Shown here piece by piece: positions 52,501-64,000 of a DNA stretch of 64,000 nucleotides. The notes below the pieces were generated by a model. It saw only the letters and a list, made by a program, of their open reading frames with translations. It did no database searches and was not told the DNA's origin. Source of the stretch: Pyropia yezoensis (lineage: Eukaryota; Rhodophyta; Bangiophyceae; Bangiales; Bangiaceae); contig CM020618.1 in the NCBI GenBank assembly GCA_009829735.1, forward strand, positions 22,057,346 to 22,121,345, read 5' to 3'. Every line of letters starts with the position of its first letter. Positions within the stretch are counted from its first letter, which is position 1. Both the position numbers and the translations under genes were made by a program.

Positions 52501-55500
52501 TGCCCACCTGCCAGTACCCCCCACCGCCGCCACCGCCGCTGCTCCCGCTGTCCCCCCCGCCGCCGCGGCCGGCGTAGGGCACGCGGCGGCAACCTCCCCC
52601 CCTCCGCCGCCCGTCCTGCCGCCGTCTCCCCCCGACTGGACCGCCTGGGCGGCGGCGATGATGCGGGCCCCCCCCGGGGGGGCTCCCCCCCCGTACCCGC
52701 CCGCCAGCCCCGCCGGCCAGGCCGTCGAGGCGCCCGCGGTGCCGACGTGGCGCGCCCCCGACGGCCTTACCCCCTACACCACCACCCTATCCCGCTTGTA
52801 CGGCCTCCTCTTTGCAGGCGGTGCCGCGGCGGTCACGGCGGCGGCGCCAGGCGCCCCATCCGCCGCCGCTGCCGCCGCTGCCGCCGCTGCCGCCGCTGCC
52901 GCGGCCGCTGCCGCCGGCCCCGCCGCGGGCCCCGCTGCGGACCGGGACGCGGCGGTACTGTCCGCGGCGGTGGCCGCCCGCTTTGGCCTCGACCGCCTCG
53001 GCCGCCTGCGCGCCGCCGCCGCCGCGCCCGTCCGCGACGCGCTGTGGCGTGCCGCGTCGGCGGCACCCGCCGGCGGCGTGCCGGCCGCGCACGTGCTGCT
53101 GCGGCGGGAGGACCTTGCGCTGAATGCCGCCGCCGCCGCCGGCGCGGCGGGCGGGGATGGCGGCGACGGCGGCGGCGGCGGCGTGTCGGTGGTGTTTGGG
53201 GGTGCCGAGGAGGTGGGCGGCGGCGGTGGGCCGGGCGGAGGGGGCGGTCCGTGGGATGGGGCGGGGCTCGACAGGGGCGGCGGGGGGGGTGGCGGCAGCG
53301 GCCACGCGGCGGCGCTGCGGCGGCTGCAGGCGAGCGCGCTGTCGGCCACATCGGGCGGGGGTGGCGCGGGGTGGGGGGGGGGAGGGGGGGTACTGGGTGG
53401 CGGCGGTGTGCTGACGGGCGCCCGGCGTGGCGCCCGGGGGGCAGGGGGGGGGGCGGGGGGGGGCGGCGACGCCGACAGCAGTGGTACCGACTCGGCCGAC
53501 GACAGCGGCCGGGACGTGGTCGGCCACGTGGACAGCCCGGGTGATGAAGAGGAGGGGGTGGGCGGCCAAGGCGGGGGGGGTGGAGGGGCCGTTGCCGCTG
53601 GCGGCGCCGGCGGCGGGCGGCTACGGCGGCGGCGGTGGCGCCCCCCCCCCGACGGGTGTGAGATGGCCGACCGGGTCTACGCGCTGCGCTTTGGCGGGGA
53701 CCTCCGCCTCGCCGAGGCGCGCCGCCTGCTCCGCTCCTCCCGCCCGCTGTGGCTAGCCGACCCCGCGTCCGCGCCGCCGCCCCTCCCCTTTACGCGCACC
53801 GCCGCGGCGGCGGCGGCGGTGGCGGAAGCGGCGGCCGCCGCCGCCACCGAAGTCGAGGCGGGCGTCCGCGAGGCGGAAGCCGCCGCCCTCGCCGCCGTTG
53901 GCGTCGTCACCACCCGCCGGGAGAGCACCGGCGAGTCGGCCCGCGCGGCGGCGCTGCAGGCCGCCCTCGGCCGGTCGGTGACGGCCATCCTCGCCGCCCC
54001 CGTCGGGCGCGGCGCGTTTACGCTGCGCACCCACACGCCCCCCGACGCGATCCGGCGGCTGCGGGTGCCGCCGCTGGCGCTGGCTGGCCGCCTCCGCCGG
54101 CGGCACCCGGCGGCGCCGCTGGTGATTGCGCCCGAGCCCGACTCCTGGGGCTACGCCACCGACTGGGGGAACTTTCACAATGGCGTCGCGACGGGCCTCC
54201 GCCTGCGGTCCCCGCCGTCTGCGTCGGGGGGGGGGGGCGGCGGCGGCCGCCGCCGGCGGCCCCTCCTCGACCGCACCTGGATTGTGGCCAATCGCGTCGG
54301 CGGGCCGGGCGGGTGGGCGGCGCACGGGGGGCTGCTGCTGGCGTTGGGCCTGGGCGGCCACCTGGACGCCCTCCGCGTGACCGACTGGTACGCCTACCTG
54401 CTGCCCCGCCACGAGCTCACCTCCATTGGCCTCATGACGGGCGTCGCGGCGGGCCGGGCGGGGAGTGGCCACGCCACCGCCGCGCGGATGCTCACCCTCC
54501 ACCTGCGGGGCTCCAACCCGGTGGGCTTTGCCGCCCCCGACTGGCACCTGTCGGTGGCGGTGCAGGCGGCAGCGGCGCTGGGCGTCGGCCTCCTGTACCG
54601 CGGCACCGCCCACCGGCTGATGGTGGAGGCGCTGGCGGTGGAGCTCCTCCGCCGCCCGCCCCCCGACGACGCGCTCGACGACCGCGAGTCGCTGGCGCTG
54701 GCCGCCGGCGCCGGCCTGGGCCTCTTGTGCCTTGGGACCGGCGGCGCCGCGGCGGGCCTGTCGGACCTCCGCCTCACCGACCGGCTGGTCGCCGCCGCGA
54801 CGGGCGGGCGGGACCCGCGGTACGAGCGCCGCCGCGCGCGGGCCACCGCCGCGACCGCCACCGCCGACGCGGTGGCGGCGTCGGGCATCCAGCCGCCGTC
54901 CGAGGCGGCCGCCGCCCTGTCGGCGGCCGCCGCTGCCCACGGCGTGTGGGGGGACGAGGAGCGCGCCGCGGCGGGCGGCGCGGGCTTTGGCCTCGACGGC
55001 CTCGCGGGGGGGGGGGGCGGCTACGGCGTGGCGCCGCCCCCCGGCGCGCCGCCGGGCGCCACGGGCGGCGGCGGCGGCGGCACCGCCCGCGTCGTGGAAG
55101 CCGACGCGATTGACACGCCCGTGACGGGGCCGGGCGCGACGGTGGCGCTCGGCCTCATGTACCTGCGGACGGGCGACGCGGCCGTCGCGGCGCGGCTGCC
55201 GCTGCCCGCCACGGCGTGGGCGCTCGACCGTGTGCGCGCCGACCACCTGGCGGTGCGGGTGCTGGCGCGCTCCCTCATCCTGTGGGATGACGTCGCGCCG
55301 ACGGCCGCGTGGCTCACCAGCCACTGGGTGGGGGTGCTGTCGCCGCCGCCGCCGGCAGGTGCCGACGATGGCGACGACGAGGCCCCGGCCGTGTCGCGGC
55401 CGCGCGGCTTTACCGCCACCACCCGCGGCTCGTGCCCGCCGTACGACCTGCTGACGATGGCGGGGGCGGCCGTACGCAACGTGGAGGCCGACGGCATCCG

Positions 55501-57423
55501 CGCGGCGCGCGTCTACGCGCTCGCCGGCGCGTGCCTGGCGCTGGCCATCCGCCTGGCCGGGTCGGCGCACCCGGGGGCCATGGCGGCCATCACGGGCGCC
55601 GCCGAGGCGCTCGAGGCGGTCCTCCTCAGCCCCGCCCACGGGGCGGCCAACATTGCCGCCGCCACCGCCGAGGCAACGGCCGTGGCGGGGCTGGCGCTGG
55701 GCATTGTCGCGGCGGGGAGCGGCGACGTGGGCGCCCTGCGGACGCTCCGGCGGCTGCGCAAGCGCCGCCCGTCGCGCGGCACGTTTGCGGTGCGGACGTA
55801 CGGGCAGCACATGGCGGGGGCGCTGGCGGTGGGGCTCTTGACGCTGGGCGGGTGCTGCCAGACGCTGGGCACCAGCAATGAGGCGGTCGCGGCGCTAGTG
55901 CTGGCCGCCTACCCGTCGCTCCCCGCCGCGCCCGATGACAACCGGGTGCACCTGCAGGCGTGGCGGCACCTGTACGTCCTCGCGGCGGTGCCCCGGTGTG
56001 TCGAGGCGGTGGACGTTGACACGGGGCGGGCAGTGGCGGTGCCGCTGGCGGTGGGCGTCCGGAGTGGGGCGCTGGGGACGGGCGGGGGGGGAGGGGGGGG
56101 GGGCCGGGGGGGGCGGCGTGGCGGCCTGGGAGCGCCGCCGCCGCCGCCGCCGCTGCCGCAGCCGACGACGACGGCGGCGCGCTGGTCGTCTCCATCCCGC
56201 TGACCGCCCCGTGCTTGCTGCCCGAGCCCGCGGCGGTCGCGTCGGTGGGGGTGGCGAGCCCCCGCTACTGGCCCGCCACCATTGCGGGCGCGCCGCTACG
56301 GCGGTGGCTGGCCGCCGCGGGCGCGGGCGGCACCAGCAGCAGCAGTTGCGGCGACGGCCCCGTCGGCGGCGACGGCGGCAGCGCCCCCCCTCACCCCCGC
56401 CGGCTGGTCCTGTACGTCAAGCGCCGCGCGGGGCACCTGCCGCACGCGGCCGACCCGGCGGGCGTGCGTGGGGTGCTGGCCCGCTCCGTCGGCGCCATGC
56501 GCGGCGCCGTCGCGGCGGTCGCGGCGGCCTACCCGCCTTGCCCCCGCCTCGACGATGACGCCGACGCGGACGTCGACGCCGGTACCACCGGCGGCGTCGG
56601 CGGCGACAGCGTGGCCGCCGCCGCCGCCGCGCTCGCCGCGCCCTTTGCCGCCGACGCCCGCGTCGCGGCCTTTGTGCGCGTCTGGGCAGTGGCCGCCCGG
56701 CTGGCGCCGCTCGTCGCCCCGCCGGCGGGGTCCCCCGCCGCGGCGGCGGCGGCCGCGTCGGCGGCCGCCGCCGCCGACGCGCACGTGGCGTTGGCCTACG
56801 AGGCGCTGTCGGGGGACCGCCCCGACGCGCTGTTTGCGGCGCTCGAGCTGCTGGGCGCCGCCGCGCGGCTGCGCCCGCCGCCGCCGCCACCGCCGCCGCT
56901 GTCGGTGCCACCCCAACCGTTCCTGGCCGCCGGCAGTGCCGGTGGTGCCGGTGGTGTCGGTCGTGCCGCCCCCGCCGCCACTACCCTCCCCGCCGCGGCG
57001 GCGGCAGCAACGGCGGCGACGGCGGCAGCGTCGGCGGGGGTCACCGCCGCCGTCGCGGCGGGCGCGGCGGCCTACGCGGCGGCGGGCGCCGCGGCGGTGA
57101 CCGCGTCGGGGTCGGCGGCCCGCGCGGCGGCCGCCACTGCCGGGGCGGTGGGGGTGGCGGGCGGCGTGGCGCCGCCCGCAACGGTGGGGGGCACCCTCGG
57201 CGCGGCAGTGTCGGTGCAGCTGGCGGCGGCGTATGCCGACTGGCTGGGTGCGGCGGCCGCCCGGGGGGGGGGAGGGGCGGCGGGCGGCGGCTCGTGGCTC
57301 CGCCCAGACTTTTTGGCTGACGTCGCCGCGACGGCCAGTGGGGGGGCCGCCCTTGGAGGGGGGGCCGCCCTTGGAGGGGGGGCCGACAGCTGGGGGGGGG
57401 GAGGGGGGGGGGGCACCGTGTGA
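49594..57423 (+). CDS. APC1: anaphase-promoting complex subunit 1 (APC1), two frame shifts in poly-G
   Basis: About 2600 codons in three successive frames: from ATG 49594 (frame 1), shifting within G-runs at about 52258-52345 (frame 2), and again at about 56080-56110 back to frame 1, ending at 57423. The N-terminal part resembles the APC1 WD40-like domain (SSLVVVCGSGLRVATPGG; VALVGLAHPLEEAMPV). The C-terminal half has the proteasome/cyclosome repeats: DWGNFHNGVATGLRL, GGLLLALGLGGHLDAL, LPRHELTSIGLMTGVAAG, LGVGLLYRGTAHRLM, and further on PCLLPEPAAV with SPRYWPA. APC1 is the scaffold of the APC/C ubiquitin ligase that drives exit from mitosis. The protein is longer than the usual ~1700-1950 residues because of Gly/Ala insertions. 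Both shifts fall in homopolymers and are most easily explained as base-count errors. Confidence 0.88.
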
Positions 57424-58118
57424 GAGGCGGGGTAGGGGACTGAGGGGGGGGGACGAGGGCGCACAACTTGAGAGGGCGCACAGCTTGAGAGGACACCAGA
57501 CACGAGCAAGAAACGCAAAAAAAGCAGGTTTTCAACACACAAACGCAAACGACAAAAGCACAGAGCACCGATGAGGTGGCGAAGGGAAGGAGGCAGACGA
57601 GGGGCGCAGAAATAGGGGAAGCACCAGCCGCACCGCAAGAGAGCCAGATAGGAAGAAGAGTTGGTGCATGGTGTTTTCTTCGATCGCCGCCTCACCGACG
57701 AGAATACGACCAGTCATGGCAGCAAACAACAGGCGTGCAGCGGAATGAAGCACAGCAGGGAGGGGGAGAGGGAGAGGGAGGGAGAGTTCAGAGGAAGAGC
57801 AACCAGTTGGCACGCCACGGAGGGTCGGTCGTCCCACGGCCAGCCGGCGGGCCGGTCGGGCGGCGCGTTAGCAGAGCCGAAAATTCCAAGCCGCCGCGGC
57901 CGGTGGCTTCCTCCCTCCCCCCCCACATCCAACCCCATACCGGGCGGGCAGAGGTGGAAAGGGGGGGGGGGGGGGGAGCAGGGGAGGGCAACGCCTTCAC
58001 CATCCCCCACCCCCCCCGCCTACTAACGCACGCAAGCACGGCCGCGTGTGGGCGATATGGTGCGGTCGCCGCCGTCACATACGTGCGCACGGGCGCGCGA
58101 CGATAGGGGGAAGGCGCG
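57424..58118. other. 3' flanks of APC1 and the VOC gene
   Basis: About 700 bp between two convergent stops. Purine-rich on the plus strand near 57750, with a G16-type run near 57960. Frames here are shadows; no gene is supported. Confidence 0.4.
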
Positions 58119-59557
58119 TCACGGGGCAGCCCGCACCGCCGCCGCCGCGCCCCCGGGGGGACTGCCACCCACCGGCAGCGCAGGCAGTCCGGCGGGGACG
58201 GCGACGGCGGCAGCGGCGGCGGCGGCGGCGGCGGCAGCGACGGTGGCGGCGGTGACGTCCGTGGGGCGGGCAGTGCAGGCGGCGACGGCGGTGGGCGACA
58301 GCGGCGGTGGGGGCGGCACCGCCGAGCGGCCGCCGCGGGCGGGTGGCGGGGTGAGCGGAACGACGGCGAAATGCTGGCAGTTGCAAACCTCGACCATGAT
58401 GTGGGAAGAGGGCTCATGGAAGAAGAGCTGCGCCGGCGAGAGATAGGAGGCAAAGGGGGCGAGCACATACCCCACGCGAGTCATGGGCGGAGGTGACGGG
58501 ACGCACGGGGCACAGACGGGGGCGCAGCGTTTAGGGGGGACCGCAAAGACGAGGCAACCGTGACAGTGATGCAAGTACAATAAAACAAGGTGGGGGACAC
58601 AGGGAGATGCGGAAAGAAAAAGAAGATACAAGACGCCCGCATGCCACACCAGCCACCAAGGAACACAAGACAGCAAAGAAAGCGCAACCAGTCAGTTCAC
58701 CGGGTAGTCGCACCAATGGTGCGGAGGGGGGGAGTGGGCTCGTACACACCGCCAAACGTATGCGTGTTTAGTCGTAGTCAGGAGCGCACGAGACCGGTAG
58801 TGTGCCGCCACGCGGTGAGATGTCCGCGGAGGGGGGCGGAAGCGGGGAGTTTTGTCGCCACGTACCTGCCGGAGCCCCTCCGTTGGAAACTCCTCATCCT
58901 TAAACGGGATGCCACGGTCACGCAAGCACGCCGCCACCGCCTCCACATCGTCCGCCTCAAACGACAGGTGGTCACGGTCGCTCTGCACGTCGGCCGGGCG
59001 GTCCAGCGGGCGGCCCGCAATCAGGTGGACCTGCAGGCCCCAGCCCCCCCCCCCCCCCCAGCCGAGCCAGATGCCCGCCGGGTCAAAGCTGCGCGGCCGC
59101 ACGATGCGGGTATAACCCAAGACGGCCTCAAAAAAGGCCGCAGTTGCCTCGGGGTCTTGCACCGTAAACGAAATGTGGTTGAGCCGCCTCAGCGGCAGCG
59201 TCGCCCGCGCCGCAACGAGCGACGCCGAGGCGGGGAAGGCGACCACCGTCGTCGTCGACGCCGCCGCCGCCACCTCCGCGCGAGCCTCCGATAGCGCGCC
59301 CGCCTGGGTGCCTACGGACGAGGGGGGCGCAGGCGCACCCACCACTGCCGTCGCGGCCTTGCCGCTATCAGGCCCCGCTTTGGCGGTGTCCAACGCCAGC
59401 ACGTCCACGCTCGTCACCGAGTCGACAGACCGCGCGCTATCATCTGACGCGTGGCCGCTGTCCAGGCTTTCAATGCTGTCCGACGCGCGCAGGCGACGGG
59501 CACTCGCGGGTCGGCTGCCGCTATTGGCGCCGCCGCCACCGGCACCGCGGCTAGCAC

Positions 59558-59597
<40 letters not shown>

Positions 59598-59849
59598 GCC
59601 GACGCTGCCGCCACTGGTGTTCCTAAAAGAGCCGCCACCAGTCGAACCCGCCCGTGGGGACCGTGAAGGGGGGCGGCAGCCACAGCCGACGCACGCGCCA
59701 GTACCGCCATACAGGGCGGGTGGGCGCCCGCTCGCGGCGGCTGCCGCGGCCGTCAACGCCACGGCAGCCCGTGCGGCAGGCCGTGCGACACCACCGCCCG
59801 CACCAGGAGTGGAGGACGCTGACAAGAGCGCCCCCGTCGGCGGCGCCAT
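58119..59849 (-). CDS. VOC (glyoxalase/dioxygenase fold) family protein, two exons
   Basis: Coding is complement of 58866-59849 and 58119-58427. The intron (58428-58865, 438 bp) has a GTACGT donor and GCGCAG acceptor, and joins the exons in phase (430 residues). The first ~200 residues are Ala/Gly/Ser low complexity with a poly-Gly run. The VOC domain follows: LNHISFTVQDPEATAAFFEA, VLGYTRIVRPRSFD, IWLGWG, then RDHLSFEADDVEAVAACL. Exon 2 restores the last strand, LFFHEPSSHIMVEVCNC, matching the ending of plant VOC/lactoylglutathione-lyase-like proteins. Likely metal ligands are His in NHISF, His in DHLSF and Glu in MVEVCN. The substrate is unknown; single-domain VOC proteins of this type are often poorly characterised. 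A Pro/Ala tail follows. Confidence 0.82.
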
Positions 59850-62284
59850 CACCCTCCCGCTCCCAGTCTTGGGTGTGAAGCCGTGCGGGTGTAGCCAGGA
59901 CGACGCCGGCGTTGGGGGGGGGAATACCAAGCCACCACCACGCCTCAAAAAAAAGAGAGCAGCACACAGCAGCAGCCCTTACACACACCAGGCACCACAG
60001 GCACCACCACCACCACCAGCACCCAACGCCACCCTAGCCCCCGCGCGGGTCAAGCGTGTCAAAAACCGTCCCCCGGCGCAGGCGTGTCGACCAAACGCGT
60101 CCACGGCCACCGTCCCCACCGCCGGGCACCCCACTCACGCGTCGTGTGGTCCTCCCCACGGGACGTCCCTCACCCACCCACCCACCCACAGCGTAAACTG
60201 CGAAAACTGAGGGGACGCGGTGGAGAAAAAAAGAAAACAGCTCAGCCGAACGGCGGTGAGCGGGGGGGGGGGGGGGGGGGGGGGGGAGGGAGGTGGGGGA
60301 TGAAGCAGGGTGACGAGGGCAAGAGGATTAATGAAGAAGCCCCACCAAGGAACGCCCGCCCGCTCGCGCGGAACAAGACGGAGGGTACAAGACGGACGGC
60401 GCCCCACACCCAACCACAAATGAAAAAACAGAGGGGAGCAGCAGGGCAGACCTGGCGCAGCGCGCAAACCAAGTGAGCCACCACGCGAATGGGGGGGTGG
60501 AACGCGGGGGGGGGGGGGGGGGAGGGGGGGTGAAAGAACAACGAGAGCGGAGGAAGCGCAGAGTGTGGCGCCGCACCCGAGGAAAAGCGGCCCCGCCGTC
60601 GGCCGCCGCCCTGCTGGCAGGTGATAAAGGCCGCACGCGCGTGTGTCGGGGGGCGGAGGAGGCGGGCGCGCCGGCCGTGTCACAAACACGCCCCCCCCAC
60701 CCCCCCTCCGCACCCCCCCGCCGAGCTCCCCCCCCCCCCCCCCAACCCACACCACGTGGGCACGCAGCAGGACAGAAGGAAACATAGTATCTCGGCTTGG
60801 CGGGGGAGGGCGAAGCCCGCTTGTCAGGCGGCCGGCCGCCCCCGCCGCGAGACGCCCCTCCCCCACACCCCCACGGCAACAGCAGTGTCCCACGCGCGCC
60901 TGGGGAGGTGGGCAGGTGAGCGCCCTCGAGGGAGGTGGCGTGTCGGGACAGCAGATATCCCGCAGGGACGCCCGCCGTCAGCGCCAGATGCCCCCACCCC
61001 CCCTCCCCCCCCACCCCCCCGACACCCCGCCGACACTCCCGGCCTGCACCCACCCACCCGCAGCGCGCCCACCCCCCCACTCTCACCCTAGAGGCTCATG
61101 AGGGAGAGAGCTCACCGACCAAAAGAGACAGAGGGGGGGGAGCAGAGGCAGCCCCCGGAGATTGTGGTGGTGGTGCAGACAAGACTCCTGCCACGGGACA
61201 GCGCCACGGCACACAGTGAGGCCTCGAGAAGGGGTGGGGGGAGGCGCGGGGGGGTCACCGGTTTCCGTGCCCGGCACCTCCGCGACAGAGGTAGCAAAAT
61301 CGGACGACCCCCAGGGGTAGAAGTCAGCATGCCAAGGGGCGGGGGAGGGGGTGGGCGAGGAGTTGTCCGGCGGTGCGGTACTCTGGCACCACACCGAGGA
61401 CAGAGCGGGTGCGGGGGGGGGGGGAGAGGGGGCGGTGGCGTCGCTGTGGACGAAGCCGTTGAAATTTTTGGTGTCCAGACGGCAACCATCCCCCCACCTT
61501 CCCGGCAGGGAGGTGCCAGCTGGTCAAACAATCTCGCCGCCCGCAAAAGGGCGATTGAGTCAGGCAGTCACCCTTGCACAGACACGGTGTCCCCCACGTC
61601 CCCACGCACACCGAGCGTGTGCCATCGACTCTGGCAGCAATGAATCACGACTCAACGTACTTGCGTGGCGGGACTCGGTGTAGTTTGAAATGGCCCACCG
61701 CGACCGACGGCTCGCACGGCGGGAAGCCACGTCACGAGGGTTGAGCTCGTACGGTACACAACAGAGGCCCGGCCATCTTTGCACGGACCCTCCCCACCGG
61801 AGGCAAGGACGGCGCCGACGGGACGGACTCAGCACTCGCCGACGAGCGGCCCCTTGCGGTCTGGTGCGCGTACCCTTCCGGGGGCATGCGAGGTCATCAA
61901 AGGGGCGATTACCCCAGCCACCCCCCACGAACCCGACACCGCTGCGGTGACGGCCGATGGGTGGGGGGGGGCAACAGTGTGGCGCTAGGGCTGGTGGTGT
62001 AGGGGGTCCCTGCAAGGACCAGATCAAACCTAAAGAAGAACACGCCGAGCGAGACGTGGACGAGGCTTGCCGGACAGCACGTATCGGCTCGTTGAAGGAC
62101 GGCGGCCGGCCGCCGGCGGCTTGCAGCACGATACAGCCGGCGGCTCGAAAGCCGCCCGCTATCGGTACCCGGAGATCGTAGAGCTTTCCCGACGTGCCTG
62201 GAAAAAAAGGCGGCAAGAGGGCCCGCCGCGCGAGTGACAGAACCCCTTGAGAGAAGCTGTGCCTGCGTGGGCTTGTCTGTTGCC
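59850..62284. other. intergenic, homopolymer-rich
   Basis: Includes G-runs of more than 20 bases near 60260 and 60508 and C-runs near 60730. A minus-strand frame at about 61900-62350 has a passably natural stretch (GKLYDLRVPIAGGFRAAG), but start, end and family are unclear. No gene is called. Confidence 0.35.
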
Positions 62285-63238
62285 CTATGGTCTCTTTGGT
62301 GCGTGTCGACCCCCCAGCATGAATACCAAGTCCCACACGCTGGCAGAGCATCTTCCACTACGCTTGAGGTGGTCCTGGTGACCCATCATCAGAGACTGGA
62401 ATCGTTGCAGACCGACGTCTCCTGGGTGACCGGGGGAAGCTCTCTCAATGTTTTTGGGTTGTAGCCGGACGCAAGCGTATCCGTCGACAATGAATAACAA
62501 GTGACAGTTTTGCATGTCCTGGTGCTGCGACACCAGCACCAGGACCCCCCCGACTTTTTCAAAGGCGTGCGTCTCTCCCCCGCCGCCTCTTTCGCACCAT
62601 CCCGGCACCACAAGCGTGGCGGCCACTCTGGGGAGCCACCTCGCCAGTACCACCACATCCCACACCTTGCGGCCGGCGACCATGGCCACCTGCGTGGCGG
62701 CCAGGCCGAGTGCGTCCACCAGCACCGCGCGGCAGCAGCCAACGGCGGACAGCACCAGTCCGGCGGCCAGCCACTGGGCGCCAAGGACGACCGCCGTAAT
62801 GGTGCCCACCACCGGCGATAGCGCGGAGAAGTACGACATCAAGGTGGCAGCAATGGCCAAACCCGCGTCGGAGGAGGGGAGAGGGGCGAGTCGGCTAGAG
62901 GAGAAACGAGGGGAATTCGGGCCCCAGCTTGCCGCTCCCCTCCTGGCGGTGACCTCCACCAGTAGAAGCAAGATGCTGACCTTGCGCATCGGTACCGCTG
63001 CCACGCGGATGGCCCAGTTGACCGACTCCAAGCGGGAGCGCATATAGAATGTCTGGAGAGAGGCGAGGCTGAAGAGCGACACAGGTGCAGATGGAGAGTT
63101 ATGCGGGGGGGTCGGGGGCGCGACGGTGGCGGCCAGCAGGGTAACCGTGCCTACACAAGACCGTAGAGACCGTAGCAGCGGCGACAGTTGTGTTGGCGGG
63201 AGCGCCCATGGTCTTTGGTTGGATGCTTTAGAGACCAA
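62285..63238 (-). CDS. probable membrane protein, 5' end uncertain
   Basis: The open frame spans 317 codons to a stop at 62285. The first in-frame ATG is at 63043 (252 residues), but natural-looking residues upstream suggest an earlier exon. Hydrophobic segments occur around 62950-63030 (WAIRVAAVP, KVSILLLLVEV) and 62640-62860 (LMSYFSALSPVVGTITAVVL, WLAAGLVLSAVGCC, VVVLARWLPRVAATLVV). That predicts three to five membrane helices, followed by a soluble tail with mixed polar residues (HLLFIVDGYACVRLQPKN). No family is recognised. A splice donor on the same strand at 63933-63938 could belong to its first exon. Confidence 0.5.
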   Translation of the reverse strand: MVSKASNQRPWALPPTQLSPLLRSLRSCVGTVTLLAATVAPPTPPHNSPSAPVSLFSLASLQTFYMRSRLESVNWAIRVAAVPMRKVSILLLLVEVTARRGAASWGPNSPRFSSSRLAPLPSSDAGLAIAATLMSYFSALSPVVGTITAVVLGAQWLAAGLVLSAVGCCRAVLVDALGLAATQVAMVAGRKVWDVVVLARWLPRVAATLVVPGWCERGGGGETHAFEKVGGVLVLVSQHQDMQNCHLLFIVDGYACVRLQPKNIERASPGHPGDVGLQRFQSLMMGHQDHLKRSGRCSASVWDLVFMLGGRHAPKRP

Positions 63239-63418
63239 AGCGTAGATGAGACAAGCCCGTTGCAGTGGGCTTTTCAGATACCTGACCGAGAGAGTGGGCG
63301 GGGAGTACCAGCGGGCATGTCATGCTGAGCCCAGCCCAAGGCGAAGTCCATCGGAGCAGAGTGGCACGCTCAATGTGAGGTGGGGGCGGATGGTCGTGCC
63401 GAGAAACCTGGTTTCCTG

Positions 63419-63690
63419 GCTGGAGCCGGCACCCCCCTCCCACCCCTCCTCTGCCCAGCAGCCCCGCCATTGGCTGGAGCCGGCACCCCCCTCCCCCCCC
63501 TCTCCTTCCCAGCAGCCCCCCCGCCATTGGCTGGAGCCGGCACCCCCCTCCCCCCCCTCTCCTTCCCAGCAGCCCCCCCGCCATTGGCTGGAGCCGGCAC
63601 CCCCCTCCCAACACCCCCCCCGCCGCCCCCTCTCCTTCCCAGCAGCCCCGCCATTGGCTGGAGCCGGTACCCCCCTCCCAGCACCCCCCC
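63419..63690. repeat. minisatellite, about 57 bp unit, five copies
   Basis: Units of GGCTGGAGCCGGCACCCCCC, then TCC/CCT-rich sequence and CAGCAGCCCC(CC)GCCATT, repeated at about 57-60 bp spacing. Copies two and three are almost identical. Frames on both strands here are repeat-encoded. Confidence 0.85.
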
Positions 63691-63938
63691 CGCCGCCCCC
63701 CTCCCCCCTCCTCGGCCCCCTCTCCCTCATCCCGCCCCACCCAGCGCCGGACCCGACCCGACCCGAGGCTCTTGGCCCGTACACACTCTCCCCAGTACGA
63801 CGGCGAGCCTATACTGGCTGACTGCCTATACTGACTGACTGCCTACACTGACTGCTCCGAGCGCCTGAAAATCACACCCCCCTATGTCCGACGACGCATG
63901 TACAGAAAGCGGGAGGGGGGGGGGGGGTGGAGACTCAC

Positions 63939-64000
63939 CAGGTTTGGCGCCTTCTCTCGCGCGGGGATCGTCGGTGGGACCGCGATGGCGGCAGCGGAAA
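63939..64000 (-). CDS. possible 3' edge of an exon running off the right side
   Basis: On the minus strand, sequence entering from the right edge reads open (SAAAIAVPPTIPAREKAPNL) up to CCTG, followed by GTGAGT (63933-63938), a consensus splice donor. If real, this is an exon of a gene starting beyond the window, possibly the first exon of the 62285-63238 protein. The evidence is one splice motif and about 20 residues. Confidence 0.25.

Noticed and set aside
49408..52533. Long minus-strand frames (1041 and 814 codons) opposite APC1
   Set aside because: High third-position GC makes the antisense open; no motif, while the plus strand carries APC1 landmarks.
53753..55810. Minus-strand 685-codon frame in the APC1 repeat region
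   Set aside because: Same shadow effect; plus strand encodes conserved cyclosome repeats.
63380..63838. Pro-rich frames over the 57 bp repeat
   Set aside because: Repeat-encoded on both strands, no independent support.
1..64000. tRNA or rRNA genes
   Set aside because: No segment with convincing tRNA A/B boxes or rRNA signature was recognised by eye; a covariance-model scan would be needed to exclude them.

Overview
The window reads as nuclear DNA of a GC-rich, intron-poor eukaryote. Three genes are core eukaryotic or organellar: mitochondrial-type cysteine desulfurase (NFS1), organellar translation initiation factor IF-2, and anaphase-promoting complex subunit 1 (APC1). Introns are few, with clear GT/AG borders. 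Long Ala/Gly/Pro low-complexity insertions and G/C homopolymers of 20-31 bases sit in and around the genes. A bangiophycean red alga (Porphyra/Pyropia type) would fit this style, but that is inference from composition and transposon content; no taxon-diagnostic marker is present.

Positions 1-43.7 kb are dominated by transposons, with lower GC between islands of G/C-rich sequence. From the left: the 5' end of a truncated membrane-protein gene; a 1.2 kb foldback element (3.3-4.55 kb); a 431 bp hAT-type MITE with a perfect 8 bp target duplication (6753-7183); two membrane-protein genes (7948-9967 plus strand, 11309-13081 minus strand); a complete-looking 5.6 kb PIF/Harbinger transposon (14364-19976) carrying a Myb-like gene and a three-exon DDE transposase; a ~145 bp minisatellite; a frame-broken, internally deleted Tnp2 (EnSpm/CACTA-type) transposase (21994-24366); and a small spliced Pro-rich gene candidate.

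At 26421-37084 a TA-flanked element with palindromic subtermini is split by a 9380 bp Ty3/gypsy retrotransposon (26879-36258). That retrotransposon has 468 bp LTRs differing at one position that I could see, a 5 bp duplication (GTGCG), gag and pol overlapping by ATGA, a chromodomain at the end of pol, and a 647-codon open frame on the opposite strand between pol and the 3' LTR. At 38876-43725 two inverted Tc1/mariner-like ends bracket 4.85 kb of G/C-rich repeats, and the right end encodes a Tc1 helix-turn-helix joined directly to the transposase C-terminal tail.

Positions 43.7-64 kb are a gene-dense host block: NFS1 (+), IF-2 (-), APC1 (+), a two-exon VOC/glyoxalase-fold gene (-) and a probable membrane protein (-). 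NFS1 and IF-2 are convergent; IF-2 and APC1 share a ~630 bp divergent promoter region; APC1 and the VOC gene are convergent. Functionally the block mixes Fe-S cluster assembly, organellar translation and cell-cycle proteolysis, with no sign of an operon-like pathway.

The observation most worth following up is the long antisense frame in the recently inserted chromodomain retrotransposon. Next are the Tc1 DNA-binding/tail fusion lacking its catalytic core, and the intact two-gene Harbinger element.
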